From: Eubacterium sp. AF16-48
Lineage (GTDB): Bacteria > Bacillota > Clostridia > Lachnospirales > Lachnospiraceae
Length of the DNA stretch: 64,000 nt
NCBI RefSeq assembly: GCF_003479405.1
Contig: NZ_QUHB01000009.1
Location: 1-64,000 of the forward strand
Direction of reading: 5' to 3'
Shown: positions 1 to 9,249 of the stretch, in pieces
Numbering within the stretch: the first letter of the stretch is position 1
Layout of the letters: every line of letters begins with the position of its first letter
The notes under the pieces: model-generated
The model's database searches: none
Told to the model about the DNA's origin: nothing
Seen by the model: the letters and a program-made list of their open reading frames with translations, nothing else
Position numbers and translations under genes: made by a program

Positions 1-133
1 CAATGTATTCTTGTTTATTGTAAACTTCTCCCTTATGTGACAAACCACCTTCTGTTTAAATCGTTTTTCTCAAAAGGAATTGCAGACGTACATCCACAAT
101 TCCCATTTAAACATATGTTTTTAATTCTCTGTC
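1..133 (-). pseudogene. degenerate orphan toxin-domain cassette (window edge)
   Basis: On the minus strand the sequence begins ATG-ACA-GAG-AAT, as in the intact cassette starting at 1240, but a TAA follows at once. Further on, the residues HIREKFTINKNTL near positions 1-45 match the toxin-domain segment IREKFTINKNTLL of the other copies. The stretch between is not alignable by eye. It is therefore a decayed copy of the same C-terminal toxin-domain cassette, placed after immunity gene 150-662 as the next module in the array. It runs off the window, so a later intact part cannot be excluded. Confidence 0.6.
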
Positions 134-149
134 ATTCCAAGGTGTACGT

Positions 150-662
150 TTATTCCACCTTATGTCTGTGCAGTTCACCGTCCTTAATGATTACATGGTA
201 ATCCTCAACCTTATACGGTTGAAATATGTCATTAAAATATTCATGTCTGTCATAATACTTTACTCTTTCATAAAAATCCAAGTCTTTTGCAGGAACAAAT
301 ATTGTATCATCTCCATCATATACATGTTTAATGCCTAATGCTTTCATTGTCTCATCATAGTCTGTGTTATCCATGCTTGTCGGTGCTATTGCCATTTTTT
401 CAAACAGTTTACTTCCTCTTAATTCCACTTTGTATCCCTTATATATTGCATATGGTGTGACACTATAAACCTCACTTACTTCATCAGAAGTTATGGGACG
501 AATTACATATCCGTCTTTCTTAATGCATTTATCATCCATATCCTCCTTATCATGAATGTAAATATATTCTCCATCTCTGTCCAGCCACCTATTAATCTCA
601 TATACTGTATTTCTATATACTGTATATATACCACTTCTTAATATCATTTTATTTTTATCCAT
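150..662 (-). CDS. putative immunity protein, copy 1 of a three-member family
   Basis: This 170-residue soluble protein has no signal peptide or membrane segment. It is a close paralog of 1255-1767 and 4463-4978; all three share a block reading PYAIYKG, ELRGSKLFEKMAI (the third copy has ALRG) and end in DYHVIIKDGELHR. Each member starts 19 bp inside the end of a toxin-like C-terminal domain, the arrangement expected for a cognate immunity gene. An AAGGAGAA ribosome site lies 7 bases before the ATG. I recognise no named family; the immunity role is inferred from position, size, repeated pairing and cytoplasmic character. Confidence 0.65.
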   Translation of the reverse strand: MDKNKMILRSGIYTVYRNTVYEINRWLDRDGEYIYIHDKEDMDDKCIKKDGYVIRPITSDEVSEVYSVTPYAIYKGYKVELRGSKLFEKMAIAPTSMDNTDYDETMKALGIKHVYDGDDTIFVPAKDLDFYERVKYYDRHEYFNDIFQPYKVEDYHVIIKDGELHRHKVE

Positions 663-1240
663 TTTTTGTTCTCCTTCACATATTTATACTGTTTCACTAT
701 CTTTCCATTTTCAATCTTGGTTATAAGTGCATTATCATCATACCTTAGCCCCTCCGTTTTTAAGTTCCACTCCGGTATTACCTTTCCGTTCTTTGCGCCT
801 GTATATCCATTTCTTGTACATGGATTTATATCTTCATTCAGGCCTCCAAATTCTTTCCCATATGTATTGTCCAAATTGATCTTTTTCAAATCATCCGGTA
901 TAGTCTTAAACTCCATCTTCCAGTATGACTTGTCTGTTGAATGATATGGTGTATCATTGTAGTCCAAACGAAATGTTTCAAAGATATCCTCAAAGTCACC
1001 AACATCATTGTAATCCTCTGCCCTTGATATGTATCCTCGTACAGAAGTATATTCTCCACTTATGTACTTTCCTGCATCTTGTGGCTTAATTATTCTTCTA
1101 AGCAGTGTATTCTTATTTATCGTAAACTTCTCCCTAATAGACTTAATTATCTCCTTCTCTCTTTCCGTGTATGTTCCATTATTTAATGGTTTAAGCTTAA
1201 GTTCCTGAAACCTGCCTATGCTTATTTCATTCTCTGTCAT
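644..1240 (-). CDS. orphan C-terminal toxin-domain cassette
   Basis: These 198 residues are homologous over their full length to the last ~190 residues of the large surface protein 4960-9249, from the motif FQELKLKPL to the C-terminus. Shared landmarks are IREKFTIN, GYISR.EDYNDVG, PYHS.DKSYWK, NPCTRNG and NGKVIPEWNL. The cassette lacks a signal peptide and a good ribosome site: the bases before its ATG read ACACCTTGGA. It is followed by its own immunity-type gene with a 19-bp overlap. It looks like a silent orphan toxin tip, as known for CDI, Rhs and MafB loci, that could replace the tip of the full-length protein by recombination. The catalytic family is not recognised. Confidence 0.65.
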   Translation of the reverse strand: MTENEISIGRFQELKLKPLNNGTYTEREKEIIKSIREKFTINKNTLLRRIIKPQDAGKYISGEYTSVRGYISRAEDYNDVGDFEDIFETFRLDYNDTPYHSTDKSYWKMEFKTIPDDLKKINLDNTYGKEFGGLNEDINPCTRNGYTGAKNGKVIPEWNLKTEGLRYDDNALITKIENGKIVKQYKYVKENKKWIKIK

Positions 1241-1254
1241 TCCAAGGTGTATGT

Positions 1255-1767
1255 TTATTCCACCTTATATCTGTGAAGTTCACCGTCCTTAATGATTACA
1301 TGGTAATCCTCAACCTTGTATGGTTTTCCTGTCCCATTAAAATATCCATATTTATCATAATACTTTACCCTTTCATAAAAATCCAAATCCTTGGCTGGCA
1401 CAAATATTGTATCTTCTCCGTTATATTCATGTTGAATGCCTAATACTTTCATTGTTTCATTATAGTCTGTGTTATCCATGTCAGTCGGTGCTATTGCCAT
1501 TTTTTCAAACAACTTACTTCCTCTTAATTCCACCTTACGTCCTTTATATATTGCATATGGTGTAACACAATAAATATCACCTATCTCATCCGGTGTGACG
1601 GGGCGAATATAATATCCCCATTTATCTTTTATGCACTTATCATCTAAAAGTTTATTGTCATCAATAAAAATAAACATGCAATCATTATCCATCCTATGAA
1701 GACTATATACTCTTCTTTTATATACTGTGTATCTTCCTCTTCTCAATGTCATCTTATCTTTCTCCAT
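1255..1767 (-). CDS. putative immunity protein, copy 2
   Basis: This 170-residue paralog of 150-662 and 4463-4978 begins MEKDKMTLRRGRYTVY and ends with the shared DYHVIIKDGELHRYKVE tail. It overlaps the end of the truncated toxin cassette 1749-2285 by 19 bp. The N-terminal ~60 residues differ most between copies while the C-terminal ~100 are well conserved, which fits a variable recognition face on a conserved scaffold. The ribosome site is weak, so expression may depend on coupling to the upstream frame. Function is inferred from context only. Confidence 0.62.
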   Translation of the reverse strand: MEKDKMTLRRGRYTVYKRRVYSLHRMDNDCMFIFIDDNKLLDDKCIKDKWGYYIRPVTPDEIGDIYCVTPYAIYKGRKVELRGSKLFEKMAIAPTDMDNTDYNETMKVLGIQHEYNGEDTIFVPAKDLDFYERVKYYDKYGYFNGTGKPYKVEDYHVIIKDGELHRYKVE

Positions 1768-2285
1768 TTTTTACCATAAAACTCATATTGTTTCACTATC
1801 TTCCCGTTTTCAATTTTTGTTATTAACGCATTATCATTGTACTCTATTCCGTTTTCCAAGTTCCACTCCGGTATGACCTTTCCGTTTTCCGAACCTGTGA
1901 ATGCGTTTTGTGTACATGGATCAGGCAACGTATTACTGCCTCCAAATGCATCACCATATGTGTTTTTCAGGTTAATCTTTTCCAATTCACCATATAAAAT
2001 CTTAAACTCTATCTTCCAGTATGACGTCTGGGTCGGACTGTAATCATGAACTCCACCCTTTGGTGGGTTATAATCCAGTCTGAACGAATAATATATGTCC
2101 CTAAAATCACCAACATCACTGTAATCCTCTGCCCTTGATATGCAGCCTTGTACTGAAGTATAGTCTCCACTTATGTATTTTTCCACTTGTTCAGGTTTGA
2201 TGTATTTTCTAAGCAGTGTATTCTTATTTATTGTAAACTTTTCCCTAATAGACTTAATTATCTCCTTCTCTCTTCCTGTGTGTGG
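1749..2285 (-). pseudogene. 5'-truncated orphan toxin-domain cassette
   Basis: The open frame starts directly after a TAA at 2286-2288 and reads PHTGREKEIIKSIREKFTIN before continuing through the toxin-domain landmarks GYISRAEDY, NPCTQNAFTGSENGKVIPEW and ENGKIVKQY. The FQELKLKPL start of the intact copies is missing, and no start codon with a ribosome site precedes the homology; the first ATG at 2186 lies well inside the domain. One segment differs from its paralogs, with PPKGGVHDYSPTQTSYWK in place of PYHSTDKSYWK. It is a clipped donor cassette next to the LRR gene, probably not translated as a whole protein. Confidence 0.6.
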
Positions 2286-2327
2286 TTAATTTTATAGAAA
2301 AGTATCCAGATTTATATTTCACTATGC

Positions 2328-3590
2328 TTAATTAATTATTCTGTACTTAATTTTATTATTTTTTGCATACTCCTGTGCCACCGTTTTATTTTCACAGTAA
2401 ATGACGAGGTTATCACAATGCAAAAATATGTTATTACACATTACAATTGCATTACCTGTTATTGTAACTTTTTTCATTCCACTACAAAAAGCAAAAGCAT
2501 TGTTTTCAATTCTATTTACACCAGAGGGTATATCAATCTCCTTTAATTTGTAACAACCTGAAAATGCTCTATCTCCTATCTGTTTAACAGATTTAGGTAT
2601 AATTACTTTTTTCAGATTCGAGCACCCCAAAAACACTTCTTCCGTTATTTCAGTCACATTTGATGGAATCCTAACTCTACTAATGCCTGCATTATTATAA
2701 AATGCCTGCTTTCCAATTATTTTCAAAGCAATGGGCATGTTTATTTTTTTCAAATTTATGCAAGAGTAAAAGGCTCCTTCACCTATTATCTCCAAATTTT
2801 CAGGTAATCTGACTTCCTCCATTGCTCCACATAGTTCAAATGCACGTTCACCAATTTCTCTTACCTTATCAGAAATATTAATCCTCTTTAAACTACTACA
2901 GTAACTAAAAGCTTCTTTTTCAATGCTTTCCAAACCATCCGGTAAATTGATATATTCAAGGTTGCTACAATAACTAAACGTACCCTCTCTTATCTCTTTT
3001 ACCGCATTGGAAATGTTTATAGATTTTAGTAACTTACACCCCCAAAAGGCATTTTTCCCGATATACTTAACGCTTTCCGGAATTGTTATTTTTTCTAAAT
3101 TTTCACATCCGCAAAAAGCATAATCTTCTATCCTTTCAATTGTACTTGGAATAACAATACTCCTTATTGTATGACACCCACGAAAAGAACTATTTCCGAT
3201 TATGTTAACTGTCAAAGGTATTATGCTTGTCTTACAGCCTAAAACGAGTTTCCTCTCTTTCTTGTCTATAATGCAATTTTTACCTTCGCCATCACTATAT
3301 CTTTTATTATCACTATTAACGGTTATTGTTTCCCCATTAAATCCATATGTCATTCCCATTCCTATATTTTCAATATTTTCCGGAATATTTACGCTTTTTA
3401 GTTCTCTGCAATTATAAATTGCCCTTTCCTCAATGGATTTTACTGTGTTTGCAAAATTTATTTTAACCACCTTGTTACATTTGACAAAACTGTTTTTCAG
3501 TATATTTTTTACGCCTTCAGGTACATCTACAACCGTCTCATCACCTTCATAGTATAGCAATTCACTCTTAACTATTTTAAAATTTCCCAT
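2328..3590 (-). CDS. cytoplasmic BspA-type leucine-rich-repeat protein
   Basis: This 420-residue protein is built from about 14 LRR_5 (BspA-type) repeats of roughly 23 residues, with units such as AFSGCYKLKEIDIPSGVNRI. Repeats occupy about residues 20-395. There is no signal peptide, membrane segment or sorting tail, unlike surface BspA proteins, so it should be cytoplasmic. A TAGGAGG ribosome site precedes the ATG, and the gene lies 24 bp after 3615-3989. LRR proteins of this type occur as candidate immunity proteins in polymorphic toxin loci, and that is the most economical reading here. A general protein-binding role remains possible. Confidence 0.75.
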   Translation of the reverse strand: MGNFKIVKSELLYYEGDETVVDVPEGVKNILKNSFVKCNKVVKINFANTVKSIEERAIYNCRELKSVNIPENIENIGMGMTYGFNGETITVNSDNKRYSDGEGKNCIIDKKERKLVLGCKTSIIPLTVNIIGNSSFRGCHTIRSIVIPSTIERIEDYAFCGCENLEKITIPESVKYIGKNAFWGCKLLKSINISNAVKEIREGTFSYCSNLEYINLPDGLESIEKEAFSYCSSLKRINISDKVREIGERAFELCGAMEEVRLPENLEIIGEGAFYSCINLKKINMPIALKIIGKQAFYNNAGISRVRIPSNVTEITEEVFLGCSNLKKVIIPKSVKQIGDRAFSGCYKLKEIDIPSGVNRIENNAFAFCSGMKKVTITGNAIVMCNNIFLHCDNLVIYCENKTVAQEYAKNNKIKYRIIN

Positions 3591-3614
3591 TATATTTCCT
3601 CCTAAGTTGTTTCA

Positions 3615-3989
3615 TTAAACAGAAAAATCTATTAATATCGCGTATTGCACCCCATAAGAATGAATTTGTGTCAACGATATTTTTAAATTATCATCTTTTC
3701 TAATATATCGCTCAATCCATTTTTCTGCTGCATTCCTGTCCGGAATAATATTAAATTTTTCCGGCATTTCCATAAAGCAACTATAATCAGGCCATATTTC
3801 CATGCAACGAATAATATCATCCCTGTTAAACCTGATTTTATATACCTCATCCCGTTCAGTCCTGGCAATAATCATTTTAACATCATCATTCACAATTTCT
3901 ACATTCTTGCTTCTTCCAGCATATATCTCCCTTATTTCCCTAAAGGATAGATGACTATTTATTTCTATGTTGTCTATCTGCATTTTCAT
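3615..3989 (-). CDS. small protein, possible immunity partner of the TNT-like fragment
   Basis: This 124-residue, charged, soluble protein has no membrane segment and no family I recognise. It starts 8 bp after the end of the TNT-like frame 3998-4279 and has a good AGGAG site. Short charged proteins directly after a toxin C-terminus are commonly immunity proteins, so this role is suggested by position alone. It continues into the LRR gene after 24 bp, which suggests one transcript. Confidence 0.45.
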   Translation of the reverse strand: MKMQIDNIEINSHLSFREIREIYAGRSKNVEIVNDDVKMIIARTERDEVYKIRFNRDDIIRCMEIWPDYSCFMEMPEKFNIIPDRNAAEKWIERYIRKDDNLKISLTQIHSYGVQYAILIDFSV

Positions 3990-3997
3990 TGTATCTC

Positions 3998-4279
3998 CTA
4001 TTTTATTTCTATTATTTTTTCAAACCACTTTGTTTCATATTTTGCATATGGAAATGCAAACTGTACTCCACCACCCAACGTTTTTCCCCAACTTTCTTGA
4101 GGTCCTACAATACTAACCTCTAATATTGTATTCTTAGGTAGTTCAACAATTACTAACTTATCTGGTATATTTTCTAGTGCAAAAAAATCTTTTATTTGTT
4201 TAGCAGACATTTTTAGTTTCCCTTCTGAATTGAACATACTCTCTCCATCAGAGACAAATAGTTGTTTTCGTATATCTTC
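3998..4279 (-). pseudogene. TNT-like toxin C-terminal fragment
   Basis: The frame opens after a TGA near 4280 and encodes about 93 residues; the first ATG (4237) gives 79. The C-terminal part, with DKLVIVELPKN followed by WGKTLGGGVQFAFP, resembles the end of the TNT NAD-glycohydrolase fold (formerly DUF4237), where a GGGxQ motif follows the central strands. The N-terminal half of such a domain is missing, so this is at best a remnant of a larger toxin. The family call rests on a short motif and is tentative; the fragment position inside a toxin/immunity array supports it. Confidence 0.4.
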
Positions 4280-4379
4280 TCAGTTTCATTTTACTCTCTC
4301 CATTTTTTCACGTCACTTTATTAAGTCTTTTATATTTTTTCAAAAATGTTTCTAGAAATTGAAACAACTTTTTTCAAAA

Positions 4380-4407
4380 GTAATTGTGGCTACATAGCCA
4401 CAATTAC
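4380..4407 (-). terminator. rho-independent terminator after the main toxin/immunity pair
   Basis: A perfect inverted repeat with arms GTAATTGTGGCT and AGCCACAATTAC encloses a short loop and is followed on the minus strand by TTTT. It lies 55 bp after immunity gene 4463-4978 and would end the vWA-toxin-immunity operon, leaving the downstream cassettes poorly transcribed. Confidence 0.6.
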
Positions 4408-4462
4408 TCGAAGAATCAATCTTATTATTCAATTGTCTATATGTACCTTCTAAAATGTAAGT

Positions 4463-4978
4463 CTATTCCACCTTATGTCTATGTAACTCACCGTCCTTAA
4501 TTATCACATGGTAATCCTCAATCTTGTATGGTTTATATATTCCCTTAAAATATTCGTATCTGTCATAATACTTTACTCTTTCATAAATATCCAAATCCTT
4601 GATGGGCACAAATACTGTATCTTCTCCATTATATTCATGTTTAATACCTAACGCTTTCATTGTTTCTTCATAATCTTCATCATCCATACTTGTCGGTGTA
4701 ATTGCCATTTTTTCAAACAACTTGCTTCCCCTTAATGCCACCTTATGTCCCTTATATATTGCGTATGGTCTGACACTACGGATGTTTCCTATCTCATCTG
4801 GTGTAACGGGGCGAATGTAACCTCCCCACTCATCCTGTATGCACTTGTCATCTATAAAATCGTCATCATAGAGTGGAATTACTAATTTATTAATAACACC
4901 ATCTCTATACAACAATGTTTCTTTCCCATTGTAAGTTATGTAGCTACCCCTTCTCAATCTCATTTTATTTTCCTCCAT
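4463..4978 (-). CDS. putative cognate immunity protein of the full-length toxin, copy 3
   Basis: This 171-residue paralog of 150-662 and 1255-1767 starts MEENKMRLRRGSYITY and ends with the DYHVIIKDGELHRHKVE tail. It overlaps the 3' end of the 1429-residue toxin gene by 19 bp, so it is probably translationally coupled to it. Its partner is the only family member attached to a secreted carrier, which makes this the immunity gene most likely to be needed. The family is unnamed to my knowledge and the role is inferred from context. Confidence 0.65.
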   Translation of the reverse strand: MEENKMRLRRGSYITYNGKETLLYRDGVINKLVIPLYDDDFIDDKCIQDEWGGYIRPVTPDEIGNIRSVRPYAIYKGHKVALRGSKLFEKMAITPTSMDDEDYEETMKALGIKHEYNGEDTVFVPIKDLDIYERVKYYDRYEYFKGIYKPYKIEDYHVIIKDGELHRHKVE

Positions 4979-7900
4979 AAATTTTCTTTTTGTACGTACC
5001 TATACTGTTCCACTATCTTTCCATTTTCAATCTTGGTCATCAACGCATTATTATCATATCCTACTCCATCTTTTTTTAAGTTCCATTCTGGTATGACTTT
5101 ACCATTTTCCGATCCCGTAAATCCATTTCTTGTACATGGATTTTCATCTACATTACCACCTCCAAATTCTATTCCATATGTTTTGTCCAAATTAATCCTC
5201 TCCAAATCATCTGATATAGTATTAAATTCTATCTTCCAGTATGACTTGTCTATTGAGTGATATGGTGTGCCTTTGTAATTCAGACGAAATGTTTCAAAAA
5301 TATCCTTAAAATTTCCAACATCATTATAGTCTTCTACCCTTGATATATACCCTATTACAGCATTATATTCTCCACTTACATACTTTTCAACATCTTCCTG
5401 CTTAATATATTTTCTCAGCAAAGTACTCTCATTTATTGTAAACTTTTCCCTAATAGACTTAATTATCTCCTTCTCTCTTCCTGTGTATTTTTCACCCTTT
5501 AACGGCTTAAGCTTCAATTCCTGAAATTTATCTATAGTTATTTTATTCTCCTTAAGTCCTTTACATAGCGTCTTACTTAATGACAGAGTGTTTTTATTTT
5601 TCAACAATTTCACCGCGTCATCAAGGTAATCTATCATTAACTGAATGCCCTTCTTTTCATCAGTTTCCGGCAGACTGTTGATTACATCAATTACATCGTG
5701 AATGTTGCCATTTTCTTCATATCTCTTTATTAATGTTTGTCCGTCTTTTCCAAAGGGTTCCAGTTCATTGGCGAACTTGTCCCCATACTTATTCTTTATA
5801 CCATACCAGTAATCATCTATGGCTCTGTTTCCGCCTGTATCTTTTCCCCCTCCTGTACCCCCTGTACCTGTATCTTTTCCTGAGCCTCCTCCTATCTCCG
5901 AATCGCTTTTTCCTACTCCCGGATCTGTTTTTTCTCCATCTTTTCCGGAGTCGTCTTTTCCTATTTCCGAGTCGCCTTCTTCGGATCCTGAACCACCTGA
6001 ATCTGAATCTCCTCCTGTTCCGTAATCATCTTCTCCTGTTCCTGTATTATCTGACCCTGAACCTCCTTCTGAGCCGGAACCACCGTCTCCCGGTCCCGGT
6101 TTATTCTCTCCCGGATCAGCAGGATCCACGTCCGGTTTATTCTCTCCCGGATCAGCAGGATCCACGTCCGGTTTATTCTCTCCCGGATCTGCTGGATCCA
6201 CATCCGGTTTATTTTCTCCCGGATCTACCGGATCCACATCCGGTTTTGATGGTTTGACATCCTTCCCTATGTCTATTACTTTCCATTTTCCATACTTTTT
6301 AGATATAAATTTGAAAAAAGCTGACTCATCGTAACTTATGCCCTCCATTATTTTAGGCATTGCGTAGTCAAATACGAGTACCATCACCCAGGCTTCCAAA
6401 GCCTTCTCAAGTATCTTTTCTGCCGTTTCACGGTTAGGATTTTTCACATAATCCGACGTCCATTCCCCTACATTAATTATTTCCTTTCCGGCGTAATATG
6501 CCCCTGTTACACTAAGTATTATCACACATATATCCAAAATGCTGATTCCTGATGCTAAGGATACCAACACATTCATCAGTGCTTCCAATGCGCATAATGC
6601 AAAATACTCATATGTGGCTATTGCAAATACCGCTGCGATAGCTACCAACACTGTGAACAGCACCAAACTAATTTCAGATGAACTTTGTCCTCCGCATAAA
6701 CCACCTGCAATCATGTAAGAAGCTGCACCATTTTCGGTATTTAATACAATATAACCGGTTCCCCGCCAATCGTAGTAAGATATTTCTTTCTCTGGTACTA
6801 TTACTAGTTTACCATTATTTAGTGCCTTTTGAATTTCCTTTTTGGTATTTTCGTTAATTGAAAGACTATTTAACTTATCCGTATCTTCATTTGCCAAAGT
6901 AAGAACGTCTATACCTCTTTCCTTTGCCTCCTCAATAACTGATATGGAAGATATTCCCTGAGTGTCTGTTGCTTCACCTATTACATATCCCTCTAAATAC
7001 GAACCTATCGCTCCACTTAGCATCATAAAATTCTTTACGTCTGCATTTTCTCTGATAGCTTCATCTTTGTTTTCAGATTCATCCTGCTTCGGTGCAACCC
7101 CTAATGTATCAGTATCCACGTCAATATATAATGAACCGTCACTAATGGCAACAGGCATTCCCATCATCCTGCTTACCTTCGGCATGTACCCCACTATGCA
7201 TTGGCTGATACACCTTGCCCACTGTACCCCGGCCGCCTTTGCCGAGAGCTGTGTGTATAAATCAAGATACCCGAAATACTCCTGACCCACGGTACATGTC
7301 AAAACTTCCATTGCCTGAATCAGATTTCTTTTTCCACTTTTAACCTCATCAACACAGGACTGAAGCTCTTCATATTTTGTGTCAAAATAAGTGCTGTTTA
7401 TGGTATTGTAATCAAATACAATTCCATAAATCCCACCTGAAACAAGGGGATTTTCCACCTTTACTTCATCAGTTCCTGCCTCAGCTATATTCATTACAAG
7501 GTTCGTGTATGTACCCGGAATCTGTGAATTACCTTCAAGAACCTTTTGCTCATCTACCTTTATTACCGGCTTCACTCTTACCAGATATGATGGTGTTGAA
7601 AATAAATCACCATACCTGTCTATTATTTTTTCATCCTCATCGGTTGCAGGCTCATAACTTAATGTTACATTATGTCCATATAAATCCGCCGTATAAAATG
7701 TAATGCTTGCATCCGCAGTTTCAGCAAAGGTTTCCCCGTACAGTGCATTATTAACTGCCAATGTGATTTTATCCATAAAATCATCTGTAAGGTAATTTTC
7801 TTCATACGTTATGCTTACTACATGGTAAGGAAGACTGTTAGGCAGATATCCGGTTTCTACCTTCTTTATATTTCTTATTCCTACTGCATCAGCAACTTCC

Positions 7901-9249
7901 TTTAATTCTATATCATTATTATTTATAAAGTCCTTAAGTTCACTTTGCTTTTGTGATACTTCATTTTCGCTATTTTGAATATCCCCGTTGAATATATCTT
8001 TGTAATCTGAATTGATTAGTGCTTCTTCCAATTTTTCTGTACTAGAATAAGTAACGTTTTTTTCTGTATCTCCCCGCAAAAATTTCTCTACCCTATTATC
8101 TTCCACCTCTTCTTCATACTGTTTAAAGGACGGGTCAACATCTACCCATACCTTTTCTCCACTAACTTTTCCTGCACCCCTGTATGAATCATATGGAACC
8201 AGCACCTTTACCCAGGCATGTTCTATTCTCAATTTAGTAATCTTGCCTTTTCCATTAATTCCATAATTAGTTGAGACTCCCAGCATTGACATTGCATTAA
8301 CAGCTGCTTTTTCTGTCTTAACTCCAAGCCAGTTCATTGCCTTATTTATTTCAATATCAACATTGCCTGTTACAAACTTTGCTTCATATCCCTTATATCT
8401 TAATAATGCAATCAGTAACGCCGCCTGATCCAGATCATTTCCTGCTTTTTGCTCATATGTTCCTATGGCACCAAGTCTTAAACCGGTATACTGCCTATAC
8501 TGAATATTGTTTCTGACATATTCATATATTTCTGCCGGTGTTTCCAATGAATCGGCTATTTTTTGTATACTTTCGTTAATTTTAAGATATGACTCGTTGG
8601 CAGCTTCCGTAGAATCAGCACTATAATTTATGTAATTAGACTTAACCATCTGCTCACCAATTATTTTTTCTGATTCATACCCCGTTGCCCTTCCATGAGC
8701 CTCATCGTCATTATCCACCTTTGGCTCATCATACTTTTGCATATCTTCTATTTCAGATTTTATTGATGCAATCTCAACATTAACTTCTTTTTCCGAAACA
8801 GTACCTGATTTCATTTTTTCAGACAGCTTTTCAATTTTTTCTGAAACCCTGTTAAGACCATTCATTGCCAGTTTTTCATAGCTGTCGGCTCTTTTTATTA
8901 TTTCTTCCGATGTTGTATTTTTCTTTGCGTTCTTAACTTCCTTTTTTACTGTTTCCTCTGTATCCTTTATTAGTTTTCCAAGATTATTCAGTGTGTCTTT
9001 TTGTTTTTCTCCCTCTGTTGAACCTTCTAATTCTTCCATCACTTGTGAAATATCGCTATATTTCTTTGCTGAAGCCACCCTTATCTGTGGTTTTTCCCCC
9101 TTCATCTCATTACATGCAATTGTCTTATCCGACTTACTTTCTCCCGGCAAAATGTCCGGTGCATAAGTAGATACTACCATTATTGCAACAATAAGTGACG
9201 CTGCTATTATTGTATTATATAATTTATTTTTAAACATGCTTAATGACAT
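4960..9249 (-). CDS. large secreted polymorphic-toxin-like protein with transglutaminase-like domain
   Basis: The start at 9249 (MSLSMFKNKLYN) is preferred because GAAGGGG precedes it and its ATG overlaps the upstream stop as TAATG. The 1429 residues contain a signal-anchor (10-35), a coiled-coil stretch (45-190), a transglutaminase-like domain (about 228-375), a middle region of unknown fold, hydrophobic segments (about 855-920), four 12-residue PDVDPADPGENK units (about 1003-1050), a Gly/Ser/Asp-rich linker to about 1135, and a C-terminal domain from about 1240. In the transglutaminase-like domain His (EHAW) and Asp (VDVDP) are present, but the usual Cys position reads GNDLDQA, so it is probably inactive. 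Three further copies of the C-terminal domain downstream mark it as the exchangeable tip of a polymorphic toxin. Toxic activity is inferred. Confidence 0.7.
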   Translation of the reverse strand: MSLSMFKNKLYNTIIAASLIVAIMVVSTYAPDILPGESKSDKTIACNEMKGEKPQIRVASAKKYSDISQVMEELEGSTEGEKQKDTLNNLGKLIKDTEETVKKEVKNAKKNTTSEEIIKRADSYEKLAMNGLNRVSEKIEKLSEKMKSGTVSEKEVNVEIASIKSEIEDMQKYDEPKVDNDDEAHGRATGYESEKIIGEQMVKSNYINYSADSTEAANESYLKINESIQKIADSLETPAEIYEYVRNNIQYRQYTGLRLGAIGTYEQKAGNDLDQAALLIALLRYKGYEAKFVTGNVDIEINKAMNWLGVKTEKAAVNAMSMLGVSTNYGINGKGKITKLRIEHAWVKVLVPYDSYRGAGKVSGEKVWVDVDPSFKQYEEEVEDNRVEKFLRGDTEKNVTYSSTEKLEEALINSDYKDIFNGDIQNSENEVSQKQSELKDFINNNDIELKEVADAVGIRNIKKVETGYLPNSLPYHVVSITYEENYLTDDFMDKITLAVNNALYGETFAETADASITFYTADLYGHNVTLSYEPATDEDEKIIDRYGDLFSTPSYLVRVKPVIKVDEQKVLEGNSQIPGTYTNLVMNIAEAGTDEVKVENPLVSGGIYGIVFDYNTINSTYFDTKYEELQSCVDEVKSGKRNLIQAMEVLTCTVGQEYFGYLDLYTQLSAKAAGVQWARCISQCIVGYMPKVSRMMGMPVAISDGSLYIDVDTDTLGVAPKQDESENKDEAIRENADVKNFMMLSGAIGSYLEGYVIGEATDTQGISSISVIEEAKERGIDVLTLANEDTDKLNSLSINENTKKEIQKALNNGKLVIVPEKEISYYDWRGTGYIVLNTENGAASYMIAGGLCGGQSSSEISLVLFTVLVAIAAVFAIATYEYFALCALEALMNVLVSLASGISILDICVIILSVTGAYYAGKEIINVGEWTSDYVKNPNRETAEKILEKALEAWVMVLVFDYAMPKIMEGISYDESAFFKFISKKYGKWKVIDIGKDVKPSKPDVDPVDPGENKPDVDPADPGENKPDVDPADPGENKPDVDPADPGENKPGPGDGGSGSEGGSGSDNTGTGEDDYGTGGDSDSGGSGSEEGDSEIGKDDSGKDGEKTDPGVGKSDSEIGGGSGKDTGTGGTGGGKDTGGNRAIDDYWYGIKNKYGDKFANELEPFGKDGQTLIKRYEENGNIHDVIDVINSLPETDEKKGIQLMIDYLDDAVKLLKNKNTLSLSKTLCKGLKENKITIDKFQELKLKPLKGEKYTGREKEIIKSIREKFTINESTLLRKYIKQEDVEKYVSGEYNAVIGYISRVEDYNDVGNFKDIFETFRLNYKGTPYHSIDKSYWKIEFNTISDDLERINLDKTYGIEFGGGNVDENPCTRNGFTGSENGKVIPEWNLKKDGVGYDNNALMTKIENGKIVEQYRYVQKENLWRKIK
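6098..6241 (-). repeat. four 36-bp tandem repeats in the toxin linker
   Basis: Four direct 36-bp units begin at 6098, 6134, 6170 and 6206 and encode PDVDPADPGENK-type dodecapeptides. The first three are nearly identical at the DNA level and the last carries several substitutions. The Pro/Asp-rich unit should form an extended, possibly wall-spanning stalk. Unit number is likely to vary between strains. Confidence 0.85.

Noticed and set aside
2328..3590. A surface BspA adhesin
   Set aside because: There is no signal peptide, membrane segment or sorting tail.
6098..6241. A CRISPR-like array of 36-bp repeats
   Set aside because: The units are directly adjacent with no spacers and encode an in-frame dodecapeptide of the toxin linker.
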